Source of the DNA: UKL13-2 sp038321965
GTDB lineage: Bacteria; Pseudomonadota; Gammaproteobacteria; Burkholderiales; Usitatibacteraceae
Length of the DNA: 64,000 nucleotides
Direction: 5' to 3'
Assembly (NCBI GenBank): GCA_038321965.1
Contig: JBBQFL010000013.1
Span: 20,432-84,431, forward strand
Below the pieces are notes generated by a model, which saw only the letters and a program-made list of their open reading frames with translations, searched no databases and was not told where the DNA came from. Of the stretch, positions 1 through 8,495 are shown piece after piece. Within the stretch, counting starts at the first letter, position 1; every line of letters begins with the position of its first letter. The translations under genes were made by a program, and so were the position numbers.

Positions 1-462
1 GGAGACTACAGCATCAAACGTCGCTTCCGGTCGGTAGTTTTCTACTCGCTCGGTCACAACCATTGCGTTGGTCAAACCCAGCTCCCCGATGACGTGCCTT
101 ACGAAGGTTGTTTTCTTGGCAATGGTATCGAGCATCGTCACGTGAAAATCTGGCGCGGCCGTCGCCATTACGATGGCCAGCGGAATGCCCGGCAATCCGC
201 CACCACTGCCAACATCCAACAACCGCTTATGCTTCGCCATAGCGGGAAGTATCGAAAGGCTGTCGAGGATATGCATGCCAATCATGCGCTGCGGATCGCG
301 CACTGCCGTCAAGTTGTAGACTTTGTTCCATTTGTCGAGCAACGCGACATAGCGCAACAGCCTCTCTTGCGTCTTCTGATCGAGCGCCAGAGCCATTTGC
401 GATAGTCCGCTCGCTAACAACTCGGCTGGCGAAGATAGATGCAAAAGCGCCACTGCCGTCAT
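1..462 (-). CDS. rsmG: RsmG, 16S rRNA m7G527 methyltransferase (partial, 3' end off the window)
   Basis: Methylates N7 of G527 in 16S rRNA using S-adenosylmethionine. I translated the minus strand from the ATG at 460-462 and obtained 154 residues without a stop before the left edge. The family signatures are visible: WNKVYNLTAVRD at residues 45-56 and the SAM-binding glycine loop VGSGGGLPG at 84-92, followed by a hydrophobic strand and MLDTIAKK. About the last 50-60 residues of a normal RsmG (about 210 aa) lie outside. The start is 8 bases past the mnmG stop, so the two genes are very probably cotranscribed as mnmG-rsmG. parA and parB, which usually follow, would be outside the window. Confidence 0.93.
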   Translation of the reverse strand, partial: MTAVALLHLSSPAELLASGLSQMALALDQKTQERLLRYVALLDKWNKVYNLTAVRDPQRMIGMHILDSLSILPAMAKHKRLLDVGSGGGLPGIPLAIVMATAAPDFHVTMLDTIAKKTTFVRHVIGELGLTNAMVVTERVENYRPEATFDAVVS

Positions 463-470
463 ATGGGCGA

Positions 471-2390
471 TCAGGCCGACTCTTGAAGTGCGGATAGCCT
501 TGAGGCAGCGAACCCGCGCTTGACGTGCACCAGCAACAACGAAATAGCCGCCGGTGTGATGCCCTGAATGCGCGCTGCCTGCCCGACAGTTTCGGGCTTG
601 TGCTGATTGAGTTTTAGCTGCACCTCTTTGGAGAGGCCATGCACGAGAAGATAGTCGATATCGTCGGGCAATCTCGTTTCTTCATTGGCGCGACTGTTGT
701 CGATTTCTAGTTGCTGGCGATCAATGTAACCTTGATATTTGGCGGCAATTTCAACCTGTTCGGTGATGGCGGCATCCAGACTTGGGGCATTTCCCACCCC
801 CAGCGTCATCAATTCCTGGTGCGAAATATTCGGCCGCCGCAACAAGTCGAATAAGGAATAATCGCGTTCCATTTGCTGCCCAAGAACCCGCTGCGCATCC
901 GCTGGGGCCACTTTGGCAGGATGGGCCCACGTCGCTTTCAGGCGCGCGGTTTCAATTTCAACGGCTTCACGTTTCTCACAAAACGCCTCCCAGCGAACAT
1001 CATCAACCAAGCCAAATCCGCGACCAATTTCGGTCAAGCGCACATCGGCATTGTCCTCGCGCAACTGCAGGCGATATTCGGCGCGGCTGGTAAACATCCG
1101 ATAAGGCTCCGCTACTCCCCTGGTGATCAGATCATCGACCAGCACACCGATGTACGCCTCGTCACGTCGCGGGCACCAGGCTGCTTTTCCTTGCGCTTGC
1201 AGTGCTGCATTCAAACCCGCCAGCACGCCTTGTGCTGCGGCCTCCTCATAGCCGGTTGTGCCGTTGATCTGACCGGCGAAAAAGAGCCCGCTGATCGCTT
1301 TTGTTTCAAGTGAGGCTTTCAAGCCACGCGGATCGAAGTAGTCGTATTCAATCGCATAACCCGGGCGCAGGATGTGCACGTCCTCAAGGCCGGGAATGGT
1401 TCTGACCAGGTTCAACTGCACATCAAACGGCAACGACGTGGAAATCCCGTTGGGATAAAACTCGTTGGTCGTTAGCCCTTCAGGCTCCAGAAATATCTGA
1501 TGACTGGATTTGTCCGCAAAGCGATGAATTTTGTCTTCAATCGACGGACAGTAGCGAGGACCAACTCCCTCTATGACGCCCGTGAACATTGGTGACCGGT
1601 CAAGACCAGCACGAATGGCATCGTGCGTTTTTTCATTTGTATGGGTGATCCAGCAGCTAACTTGCCGAGGGTGCATCTCGCGCTTGCCCATGTACGAGAA
1701 AATTGGAGCGGGATTGTCTCCAGCCTGCTCGGTGCACTTTGAGAGGTCGATGCTGCGCCCATCGAGTCTCGGTGGTGTGCCTGTTTTGAGGCGCCCTACC
1801 GGGAGATTCATTTCACGCAGACGCGAGGAAAGCGTGAGCGACGGTGGATCGCCCGCGCGGCCACCAGAATAATTCTGCATACCTACGTGGATCTTGCCGG
1901 CCAGGAAAGTACCCGCTGTTAACACGACTGTCGTCGCATTAAAGCGAATTCCGACCTGTGTAACGGCGCCGGTCACACGCGGCACGCCGTTATTTTCATC
2001 CAGGATCAAATCGTCCACTGCCTGCTGAAACAGCCACAGGTTTGGCTGATTTTCAAGACGGGAGCGAATGGCGGCGCGGTAAAGTGCACGGTCAGCTTGG
2101 GCCCGCGTAGCGCGAACGGCTGGCCCCTTGCTCGCGTTCAGCGTACGAAATTGAATTCCTGCTTCATCGGTGGCGATGGCCATCGCGCCGCCCATGGCGT
2201 CGATTTCTTTGACGAGATGGCCTTTGCCAATACCGCCGATAGATGGATTGCAGGACATTTGGCCCAGCGTTTCAATGGCGTGCGTGAGCAACAGCGTCTT
2301 GCATCCCGATCGAGCGCTGGCGAGAGCGGCTTCGGTGCCTGCATGGCCGCCGCCAATCACGATCACATCGAATTTAGTCGGAAAATCCAT
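471..2390 (-). CDS. mnmG: MnmG (GidA), FAD-dependent tRNA uridine 5-carboxymethylaminomethyl modification enzyme
   Basis: With MnmE it forms the complex that installs the cmnm5 group on the wobble uridine of several tRNAs, using FAD and methylene-tetrahydrofolate. The 639-residue length is normal. The FAD-binding fingerprint GGGHAG is at residues 13-18, the conserved catalytic-site segment MSCNPSIGG with Cys47 follows, and the second family signature FAGQINGTTGYEEAA lies near residue 370. The C-terminal helical domain is intact to the stop. Its partner MnmE is encoded just upstream on the same strand, 171 bases away, and rsmG follows 8 bases downstream. Confidence 0.98.
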   Translation of the reverse strand: MDFPTKFDVIVIGGGHAGTEAALASARSGCKTLLLTHAIETLGQMSCNPSIGGIGKGHLVKEIDAMGGAMAIATDEAGIQFRTLNASKGPAVRATRAQADRALYRAAIRSRLENQPNLWLFQQAVDDLILDENNGVPRVTGAVTQVGIRFNATTVVLTAGTFLAGKIHVGMQNYSGGRAGDPPSLTLSSRLREMNLPVGRLKTGTPPRLDGRSIDLSKCTEQAGDNPAPIFSYMGKREMHPRQVSCWITHTNEKTHDAIRAGLDRSPMFTGVIEGVGPRYCPSIEDKIHRFADKSSHQIFLEPEGLTTNEFYPNGISTSLPFDVQLNLVRTIPGLEDVHILRPGYAIEYDYFDPRGLKASLETKAISGLFFAGQINGTTGYEEAAAQGVLAGLNAALQAQGKAAWCPRRDEAYIGVLVDDLITRGVAEPYRMFTSRAEYRLQLREDNADVRLTEIGRGFGLVDDVRWEAFCEKREAVEIETARLKATWAHPAKVAPADAQRVLGQQMERDYSLFDLLRRPNISHQELMTLGVGNAPSLDAAITEQVEIAAKYQGYIDRQQLEIDNSRANEETRLPDDIDYLLVHGLSKEVQLKLNQHKPETVGQAARIQGITPAAISLLLVHVKRGFAASRLSALQESA

Positions 2391-2561
2391 GGTTTGAAAC
2401 GAAGCGTTGGCTTTGGAGGCAGGACGCGAATTTTATGCCATCGCGACCGAAATGGCTATCGAAAAGCGCTTTGAATTAACCACTTGGCGATGACGCTGGG
2501 ATGCAGCGGGACCCAACTCGCTCAACCACGCGTTACTAGGCTGCCAGCATCGGCATTTATT

Positions 2562-3932
2562 TCACTTGCCGATACAGAAGCTACCGAAAATCTCACCCAG
2601 CAGGTCGTCCGCCGTAAACTCGCCCGTGATGCGAGACAGTGCTTGTTGCGCTAGCCGCAACTCCTCGGCGAACAACTCATCGTGGCCATGCGTATTTGCG
2701 GCTGCGCCTAAGTGAGCGGACGCCTCCGCCAATGCGATCAGGTGCCGTTCTCGAGCCAGAAAGACACCCTCCGCTCCCGGCTGCCAGCCCGCGAGCATCA
2801 GTAATCTTTGGCGCAGTTCGTCCATACCCTGGCCGGTTTTGGCTGAGACGTCGATCCCTCCGGGGCCCACTACAGTTGTTCCACGTGAAACATTGGGTTC
2901 ACTGAGCAGGTCAATCTTGTTGCGTACATGGATGACATCGAGACCCGCGGGTAGCTGGTTCAGTAATTCGGTTTCAGGGCGATCTTCCGGCTCACCATGA
3001 GCTGTGATGTACACGGCTGCGCCCGCTTTCTCGATAGCGACCCAAGTCCGCGCAATGCCAATTCGTTCAACCTCGTCGTCTGTCGCCCGCAATCCAGCGG
3101 TGTCGATCAAGTGCATCGGGACGCCCTCCAGCAGAATGCTGGCCCGTACGTGATCACGCGTCGTACCGGCGACCGGCGTGACAATCGCAATCTCGTCGCC
3201 CGCCAGGCAATTGAGCAAACTGGATTTGCCGACGTTCGGGCAACCAATTAGCACGACTGTAATACCATCGCGAAGAACCGCCCCCTGCTTGGCTTTCCGG
3301 GTTAAAACAGTCTGGAGGGCGCGTATTTCCTCGAGTTTCATTTGTTGTGCTGCCCGATCAGCGGGGTCAATCTCCTCCTCTGGAAAATCAATACAGGCTT
3401 CAACGTGCACGCGCAAATCGGTCAGGCGGCGCGTCAGCTCATAGACACACGCGGAAAATTCGCCGGTCAGGGTGCGTGCGGCCGATTTCGCGGCTTCAGC
3501 TGAACTCGCCTCAATGAGGTCCGCGACACCTTCTGCTTGCGCCAAATCGAGTCGGCCACTCAAGTAGGCGCGCTCGGTAAACTCTCCTGGTCTCGCGATC
3601 CGGCAACCGAGTTCCAGACAACGGCGCAGCAGAAGTTGCATGACTGCAGGACCGCCGTGCCCCTGTAGCTCTAGCACGTCTTCGCCCGTATATGAGTGCG
3701 GTCCAGGAAAATACAACGCAATTCCCTCGTCGATTGCGTTGCCAACCGCGTCACGAAACCGCGCGAGCGTCGCTACTCTTGCTACAAGCTGTTGGTGGAC
3801 CACGCCCTGAATGACCACTCCGACGCCCTCACCCGAAACTCGCACCACCCCAATTCCCCCGCGCCCGTTTGCCGTCGCGATTGCAGCAATCAACGGTTTA
3901 GGAGAGCGTACTGCAGCGGTTTCTATAGGCAT
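2562..3932 (-). CDS. mnmE: MnmE (TrmE), tRNA-modification GTPase
   Basis: GTPase partner of MnmG in tRNA wobble-uridine modification. From the ATG at 3930-3932 it is 456 residues. The N-terminal tetrahydrofolate-binding domain carries GRGGIGVVRVSG. The inserted G domain has G1 GCPNVGKSS near residue 231, G2 TPVAGTTRD, G3 DTAGL and G4 NKID. The protein ends in FCIGK, whose Cys is the conserved near-C-terminal cysteine. A longer TTG-initiated frame reaches 3995, but it would run into the upstream terminator hairpin, and its extra 21 residues lack family resemblance, so I reject it. A parS-like palindrome covers bases -5 to -20 relative to this ATG, and a second parS lies inside the gene. Confidence 0.97.
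   Translation of the reverse strand: MPIETAAVRSPKPLIAAIATANGRGGIGVVRVSGEGVGVVIQGVVHQQLVARVATLARFRDAVGNAIDEGIALYFPGPHSYTGEDVLELQGHGGPAVMQLLLRRCLELGCRIARPGEFTERAYLSGRLDLAQAEGVADLIEASSAEAAKSAARTLTGEFSACVYELTRRLTDLRVHVEACIDFPEEEIDPADRAAQQMKLEEIRALQTVLTRKAKQGAVLRDGITVVLIGCPNVGKSSLLNCLAGDEIAIVTPVAGTTRDHVRASILLEGVPMHLIDTAGLRATDDEVERIGIARTWVAIEKAGAAVYITAHGEPEDRPETELLNQLPAGLDVIHVRNKIDLLSEPNVSRGTTVVGPGGIDVSAKTGQGMDELRQRLLMLAGWQPGAEGVFLARERHLIALAEASAHLGAAANTHGHDELFAEELRLAQQALSRITGEFTADDLLGEIFGSFCIGK
2877..2892. promoter_or_regulatory. parS centromere site (ParB/Spo0J binding), inside mnmE
   Basis: The 16 bases read TGTTCCACGTGAAACA, identical to the widely conserved chromosomal parS consensus described for Bacillus and many proteobacteria. 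It lies in the coding sequence of mnmE, about 4 kb from dnaA, where parS sites are typically found. It should nucleate ParB spreading for chromosome segregation. parA and parB are not in the window but commonly follow rsmG. Confidence 0.9.
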
Positions 3933-3936
3933 GGAA

Positions 3937-3952
3937 TGTTCCACGTGGAACG
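3937..3952. promoter_or_regulatory. Second parS site, over the mnmE translation-initiation region
   Basis: TGTTCCACGTGGAACG is a near-perfect palindrome that differs from the fully symmetric parS form, as used in Pseudomonas, only at its last base. It sits 5 to 20 bases upstream of the mnmE ATG, so its right half (GTGGAAC on the mnmE strand) occupies the position where a Shine-Dalgarno sequence would be. Confidence 0.83.
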
Positions 3953-3991
3953 TTTTGAATGATGGGTCACAAATGTAGCATGGCCAAAATG

Positions 3992-4024
3992 ACAAAAGCC
4001 GCTAACTTGGTCGGCGGCTTTTGT
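3992..4024 (-). terminator. Intrinsic terminator after yidC
   Basis: Perfect 11-bp stem: ACAAAAGCCGC at 3992-4002 pairs with GCGGCTTTTGT at 4014-4024 around an 11-base loop. On the minus strand the stem ends in GGCTTTTGTCATTTT, a U-rich tail, 34 bases after the yidC stop. It separates the yidC group from mnmE. Confidence 0.75.
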
Positions 4025-4057
4025 ACGGTCAGAAGGTTCGCCTTGCTGCGAACGCTA

Positions 4058-5764
4058 TTACTTTTTCGCCGCCGCCTTGATCTTGTCTGGACTGAACGTC
4101 TTGTTGATGTACCACTGTTGGCAGATCCCAAGAATATTCTGCATTGTCCAGTAAAGCACCAAACCCGACGGGAAGAAGAAGAACATAACCGAGAATACCA
4201 GCGGCAGAATAAGCATTACCTTGGCTTGCACCGGGTCCGGTGGGGCTGGGTTCATCTTCGTTTGAATGAACATCGATGCGCCCATGATGACCGGCAAAAT
4301 ATAGAAGGGGTCTGGCGTCGACAGGTCCTTGATCCAGCCAATCCAAGGTGTGTTGCGCAACTCCACCGCGCCGAGCAAAACCCAATAGAGCGCAATGAAG
4401 AATGGAATTTGGATCACGATGGGCAAACAACCACCAAGTGGATTCACCTTTTCGATCTTGTAAAGCTCCATCATTGCTTGATTCATCTTTAGTTTGTCAT
4501 CTCCATAGCGCGCCTTCATCGCCTCGACTTTCGGCGCAATGGTTTTCATGTGAGCTATTGACTTGCCTGCCTTTTGGTTCAGCGGGAAGAAAACCAGTTT
4601 CAACAGGATCGTAAATAGAATAATGGTCCAGCCCCAATTGCCTACAAGTTTGTCGATAAAAGACAAAACCGCAAACATTGGGCTGGCGAGAATCGTCAGC
4701 CAACCGTAGTCGACAACCAGATCAAGGCCTGGTGCTAGCGCTTTCAGCGTACCTTGCTCCTGCGGGCCAACATAAAGGGGCATGGAGATTGAGCCGGTTG
4801 CGCCCATATTGATTGGGCCCAACGGGACGATGACGCCGGCAGAGTAAAGTTTGTCGGTCACCTTCTGGGTAAAGAATTCGCGCTTTACGTCACCCGTCGG
4901 CAACCATGCCGAAACAAAATAGTGCTGCACCATAGCAACCCAGCCGTCAGAGGCCTCCTTGACGAAGTCCTGCTTGTTCTTGTCTATCTCTGAAAAGCTG
5001 ATTTTCTGATATTTCTTCAGCTCAGTGTAGACCGCTGGCCCAGTAAACGTCACCACACCTGTAAACGGGTTGCTACCGGTACTTTCACCATCAGGGGCAT
5101 TACCGTCGCGCAGAAACTGAAAATACGCCTTTGGTAGCACCGGCGCGCCTGTATCGTTCTTGATGTCATAGCGAACATCAATAACGTAGCTGCCGCGCTT
5201 GAAGGTATAGGTCTTCACAACCGACGCCCCAATGGTGTCACTGTTTGTTAGTTTGACCTCAAGCTTGTCACTGCTGCCAAGCTCAAATTTGTCGCCGCTC
5301 GCCGTCCATGACGCGGTGTGGTTTGGTAGTCCCTGGCCCAGCAAGCCTGACTGAGTAACGAAGTATGCGCCCGCTTTATCCTGCATCAAGCTGAAATTGC
5401 GTGAAGCATCTCCACGCGCCGCATGCTTCAACAATGTAACCGACCTAATGTCGCCGCCCTGGGTGTCCAGCTCGACTGCAAGGAGGTCTGTATTCACCAG
5501 AACGCGTTTTGCGGTCTTCGGTTCTCCAGCCAATGCGCTAGCCGCTGTGCCAGTTGTTGGTACGCTGCTAGCCATTGGCGCTGTTGCGCCAGGGACAGGA
5601 GGCGCGCTTTTGTCGGTGCTGCTGCTTTGTGGCACGGCACCTGCCTGCGTCGGTGTCGTTGGCTGTTGTGAAACCGGTGGGTGGGCATGTTTGTCCCATG
5701 CCTGCCAAAGCATCAATCCTGAAAACGTAAAAACAATCAGCGCAATAAGACGTTGCGTATCCAT
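4058..5764 (-). CDS. yidC: YidC membrane-protein insertase
   Basis: Inserts membrane proteins into the inner membrane, alone or with SecYEG. From the ATG at 5762-5764 (start MDTQRLIALIVF) it has 568 residues. The single N-terminal membrane helix is at about residues 5-22, followed by an Ala/Pro/Thr-rich linker, the large periplasmic beta domain, and the conserved C-terminal five-helix core with GWTIILFTILLKLVFFPLN and NPLGGCLPIVIQIPFFIALY. The tail is basic (KIKAAAKK), as expected for ribosome contact. A 19-residue upstream extension in the same frame is cysteine-rich and unlike the family, so the inner start is used. It follows rpmH-rnpA-yidD. Confidence 0.97.
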   Translation of the reverse strand: MDTQRLIALIVFTFSGLMLWQAWDKHAHPPVSQQPTTPTQAGAVPQSSSTDKSAPPVPGATAPMASSVPTTGTAASALAGEPKTAKRVLVNTDLLAVELDTQGGDIRSVTLLKHAARGDASRNFSLMQDKAGAYFVTQSGLLGQGLPNHTASWTASGDKFELGSSDKLEVKLTNSDTIGASVVKTYTFKRGSYVIDVRYDIKNDTGAPVLPKAYFQFLRDGNAPDGESTGSNPFTGVVTFTGPAVYTELKKYQKISFSEIDKNKQDFVKEASDGWVAMVQHYFVSAWLPTGDVKREFFTQKVTDKLYSAGVIVPLGPINMGATGSISMPLYVGPQEQGTLKALAPGLDLVVDYGWLTILASPMFAVLSFIDKLVGNWGWTIILFTILLKLVFFPLNQKAGKSIAHMKTIAPKVEAMKARYGDDKLKMNQAMMELYKIEKVNPLGGCLPIVIQIPFFIALYWVLLGAVELRNTPWIGWIKDLSTPDPFYILPVIMGASMFIQTKMNPAPPDPVQAKVMLILPLVFSVMFFFFPSGLVLYWTMQNILGICQQWYINKTFSPDKIKAAAKK

Positions 5765-5823
5765 AAGCTCATCTAGAAAATAATTGTGGGGAAGCTGGCA
5801 ACAAGGGTACTGGCACCGCACTG

Positions 5824-6060
5824 TCAGGGTACGGGATCATACCCGCCCGCACACCACGGATGACATCGCAGTATTCGCCGCGAGGTAAGGTAGACACCAT
5901 TCATAGCGCCATGTGTTGTGAGGGCCTCGACGGCGTAGTGCGAACAGGTCGGCGTAAATCTGCATTGCGTCCCGAAATGTGGGCTTAATACATATTGGTA
6001 GGCTCGCACAAGCGCCAACAACACGCGTGTTGCGATGGAGATATTGGGCCCCTCAGGCAT
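5824..6060 (-). CDS. yidD: YidD, membrane-protein insertion efficiency factor
   Basis: Small conserved protein thought to assist YidC-dependent insertion. From the ATG at 6058-6060 it is 78 residues with the family core YQYVLSPHFGTQCRFTPTCS, then the HGA segment and the end RCHPWCAGGYDPVP. The ATG overlaps the rnpA stop by 8 bases, which favours this start over one 18 codons upstream and implies translational coupling. The conserved Cys residues of the CRFxPTCS and RCHPW motifs are present. Confidence 0.93.
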   Translation of the reverse strand: MPEGPNISIATRVLLALVRAYQYVLSPHFGTQCRFTPTCSHYAVEALTTHGAMNGVYLTSRRILRCHPWCAGGYDPVP

Positions 6061-6535
6061 TGGACAAGGGGTCCGCACGAGCTGGCCGTGCAAAGCGCAA
6101 TAAAATGTCAGCAAAAAGTTGCTTCGCCATCTGGCGAAGTTGATGACGCACCGGCTTCGCTGTGATGCCTACGCCAGTTACCATTTTAGGGCGGCTTTGC
6201 AGTGTCACGAGCAAATCTACAGGTAGGGCGCGCGCGGCGTGTAGTCGAAAAGACTCCCGAATTACGCGCTTTACGCGGTTCCGATCTATTGCGCGCTTCA
6301 GGATTCTTTTGGGCACGGCAATCGCTAGCCTCCCGCTGCCGGATTTATTTTCCCGAAGCCTGACGACCAGATTTGCCTTGCCCAGGCGGGCGCCCTCTTG
6401 GAGCAAGCCAACAACATCACGTTTTACTAGCCGATGTTGACGACGAAAGGCGCTGCTAACAGGAGCGCCGCCACCCTGGCCTAGCTCACTACCACGCGTC
6501 GGCAGATTCGGCCCGTCGCCGGCGACGTTTCGCAA
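6053..6535 (-). CDS. rnpA: RnpA, protein subunit of ribonuclease P
   Basis: Binds the RNase P RNA and helps process tRNA 5' ends. The central RNR motif is clear (DRNRVKRVIRESFR), preceded by RLAIAVPKRILKRAI. The frame allows 160 residues from a TTG at 6533-6535, 12 bases after the rpmH stop. That is longer than the usual 115-140, and the first 25 or so residues (Gly-rich) look unlike the family, so the true start may lie further in. I did not find a decisive ATG or GTG. The N-terminal family segment begins around FRRQHRL. It lies between rpmH and yidD, as in nearly all proteobacteria. Confidence 0.93.
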   Translation of the reverse strand: MRNVAGDGPNLPTRGSELGQGGGAPVSSAFRRQHRLVKRDVVGLLQEGARLGKANLVVRLRENKSGSGRLAIAVPKRILKRAIDRNRVKRVIRESFRLHAARALPVDLLVTLQSRPKMVTGVGITAKPVRHQLRQMAKQLFADILLRFARPARADPLSNA

Positions 6536-6547
6536 GGTGCGACTGCT

Positions 6548-6682
6548 TTATACGGCGATACGTGCACGGCCCTTGGCGCGGCGGGCATTAATTACCCCTC
6601 TACCGCCAACGGTTTTCATGCGAACTCTAAAGCCGTGGGTTTTTTTTCGGCGGGCAACAGAAGGTTGGTAAGTGCGTTTCAT
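6548..6682 (-). CDS. rpmH: Ribosomal protein bL34
   Basis: 44-residue 50S subunit protein beginning MKRTYQPSVARRKKTHGFR, the near-invariant bL34 start, with an Arg/Lys-rich remainder. The start is the ATG at 6680-6682; the same frame continues 23 codons upstream but that part is hydrophobic and not part of the family. First gene of the rpmH-rnpA-yidD-yidC block. Confidence 0.98.
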   Translation of the reverse strand: MKRTYQPSVARRKKTHGFRVRMKTVGGRGVINARRAKGRARIAV

Positions 6683-6759
6683 GATTACTCTCGACTTAAT
6701 GATCTCTAGAAGGAAAATAGTTGCTGCGACCCGCAGGGCCCCAGCAAGCACAACTCAGT

Positions 6760-6788
6760 ATTGTCTTGTTTTTTCTGTTGCCCGTCAA
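6760..6788 (-). promoter_or_regulatory. Sigma-70 type promoter for rpmH
   Basis: On the minus strand TTGACG (6788-6783) is followed after exactly 17 bases by GACAAT (6765-6760). That is a five-of-six -35 and a four-of-six -10 match, about 80 bases ahead of the rpmH start. Confidence 0.55.
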
Positions 6789-6898
6789 GATGTTATGTCT
6801 CTTTGTCGCCTAACTCGCGCAAACGTTCATGCACGATTTGGTCTCCGCCTGATCTGCAGTTTAGACATCGATTTCGTTGGTCTGGCACCTCTTCGCCT

Positions 6899-6907
6899 TG
6901 TGGATAA
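6899..6907 (-). promoter_or_regulatory. DnaA box upstream of dnaA
   Basis: Perfect TTATCCACA on the minus strand. A -10-like TAAAAT begins 17 bases further right, so DnaA bound here would cover the -35 region of a dnaA promoter. That suggests autoregulation in addition to a possible origin role. Confidence 0.7.
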
Positions 6908-7091
6908 GTTGTTCCGGAAAGGGTAAAATCTTCATTCAGTCTCTGGCGAAGTGTTGTCGGCTTTCGTGGTTAGCAATTTGCCGCGAACGGCCACCCCCCT
7001 CGCCCGCAATTGCTGCTTTTCACGTTTGATCCGGCACTACCTTTTCTCCTACTTCCCCTTCTACCTTCTATTCAGATCGGCCACTCCGTTC

Positions 7092-8495
7092 ATGCATCCG
7101 TTTTGGCTTTCATGTGTCGAAGACTTCAAAAATGAATTGTCTCAGCACCAGTTCAATACATGGATCAAGCCTCTGAGTTTTCTGCAGGATGGCGACAACT
7201 TTACGCTTCTCGCACCCAATCGTTTTGTATTGCAGTGGGCAAAGGACCGGGTACTCTCGCGAATCGAAAAGGCTGGCGAAAAGTACTTTGCCCGCCCCTG
7301 CTCAATCGAACTCGCGCTTTCCAATGGAGAAGAATCGCCTGCGGCGGATTCAATGTCGAATGATGAGGCGCAGTCACCATCCACAAATACAAAAGTGAGT
7401 GCCGGGGCTTCGGCGTCGCTGGATCGTCAAGAAACTGCCGGCATTGGACCAGCAACCGCCTCAAACCGGCAAGCGGGACATCGCATCAACCCGGCATTCA
7501 CCTTTGCCAGTTTTATCGGCGGCAAAGCAAACCAATTAGCTCGCGCGGCAGCTTTTCAGGTTGGACAAAACCCGGGGCAGGCTTACAACCCTTTGTTTGT
7601 TTATGGTGCAACCGGACTCGGCAAAACCCATTTGGTGCAAGCTATTGGCAATCAACTGCTGGAGCAAAATCCAAAAGCCAACATTCGCTATATCCATGCA
7701 GAACGTTTCGTCACCGACGTTGTGCAAGCGTATCAGCACAAGGCCTTTGACGCGTTCAAACGTTCCTATCACACGCTTGATTTATTGTTGATCGATGATA
7801 TTCAATTCTTTGGCGGAAAGTCGCGTACACAGGAAGAATTCTTCTATGCTTTCAATGCGCTGATCGAAGGCGGCAAGCAGGTCGTCATCACCAGCGATCG
7901 ATTCCCGAAAGAAATAGCTAACATTGATGACCGGCTCATTTCGCGCTTCGGCTGGGGCCTCACTGTCTCCGTGGAGCCTCCGGAACTGGAGATGCGTGTT
8001 GCGATCCTGCTCAAAAAAGCCGAGGGCGAAGGCATCGCACTGAACGAAGAGGTGGCTTTCTTTATTGCCAAACACATACGCTCCAATGTTCGCGAGCTGG
8101 AGGGCGGCCTGAAGCGCGTCCTGGCATACACCCGTTTCAACAATGTCCCTATCACCGTGCCCGCTGCAAAAGAAGCACTAAAGGATCTATTGGCAGTATT
8201 AAACCGCCAGATATCGATCGACAACATTCAAAAGACCGTCGCGGACTATTACAAGATCAAAGTATCTGAAATGTATTCGAAGAAGCGCGTGCGTTCACTT
8301 GCCCGCCCTCGCCAAGTCGCAATGGCGTTGGCAAAGGAACTGACACCGATGTCGTTGCCAGAAATTGGCGAAGCTTTTGGCGGACGCGATCACACGACCG
8401 TTTTGCACGCCTGCCGCAAGGTCCGGGAACTTGTAGAAGCGGACCAAATGATTGCCAGAGACCATTCATTGCTGATGCAGATTCTTCGCGGGTAG
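7092..8495 (+). CDS. dnaA: DnaA, chromosomal replication initiator
   Basis: AAA+ ATPase that binds DnaA boxes and melts oriC. From the ATG at 7092 (MHPFWLSCVEDFKNEL) it has 467 residues. Domain I has the typical FNTWIKPL segment, and a low-complexity linker follows at about 85-130. The Walker A GATGLGKT is near residue 171 and the Walker B LLLIDDIQF near 230. The C-terminal DNA-binding signature GRDHTTVLHACRK is near 430. The frame is open for 47 further codons upstream, but that part is hydrophobic and unlike any DnaA. dnaN and gyrB follow on the same strand. Confidence 0.98.
   Translation: MHPFWLSCVEDFKNELSQHQFNTWIKPLSFLQDGDNFTLLAPNRFVLQWAKDRVLSRIEKAGEKYFARPCSIELALSNGEESPAADSMSNDEAQSPSTNTKVSAGASASLDRQETAGIGPATASNRQAGHRINPAFTFASFIGGKANQLARAAAFQVGQNPGQAYNPLFVYGATGLGKTHLVQAIGNQLLEQNPKANIRYIHAERFVTDVVQAYQHKAFDAFKRSYHTLDLLLIDDIQFFGGKSRTQEEFFYAFNALIEGGKQVVITSDRFPKEIANIDDRLISRFGWGLTVSVEPPELEMRVAILLKKAEGEGIALNEEVAFFIAKHIRSNVRELEGGLKRVLAYTRFNNVPITVPAAKEALKDLLAVLNRQISIDNIQKTVADYYKIKVSEMYSKKRVRSLARPRQVAMALAKELTPMSLPEIGEAFGGRDHTTVLHACRKVRELVEADQMIARDHSLLMQILRG

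Larger units (their letters stand above)
6683..7091. other. rpmH-dnaA divergent intergenic region, candidate oriC (left part)
   Basis: 409 bases without a supported gene. It holds the rpmH promoter, one perfect DnaA box (6899-6907), a -10-like TAAAAT at 6924-6929 and a pyrimidine-rich stretch before the dnaA start. Open frames here extend dnaA or rpmH but have no family resemblance. It is one of two candidates for the replication origin, the other being 8496-8737. Confidence 0.55.

Noticed and set aside
3933..3995. Upstream TTG-initiated extension of mnmE by 21 codons
   Set aside because: It overlaps the yidC terminator hairpin and the parS site and encodes residues not found at the start of MnmE proteins.
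6951..7091. Upstream extension of dnaA by 47 codons
   Set aside because: The residues are hydrophobic and Phe/Leu-rich, unlike DnaA, and the region is part of the candidate origin; the ATG at 7092 gives the standard N-terminus.
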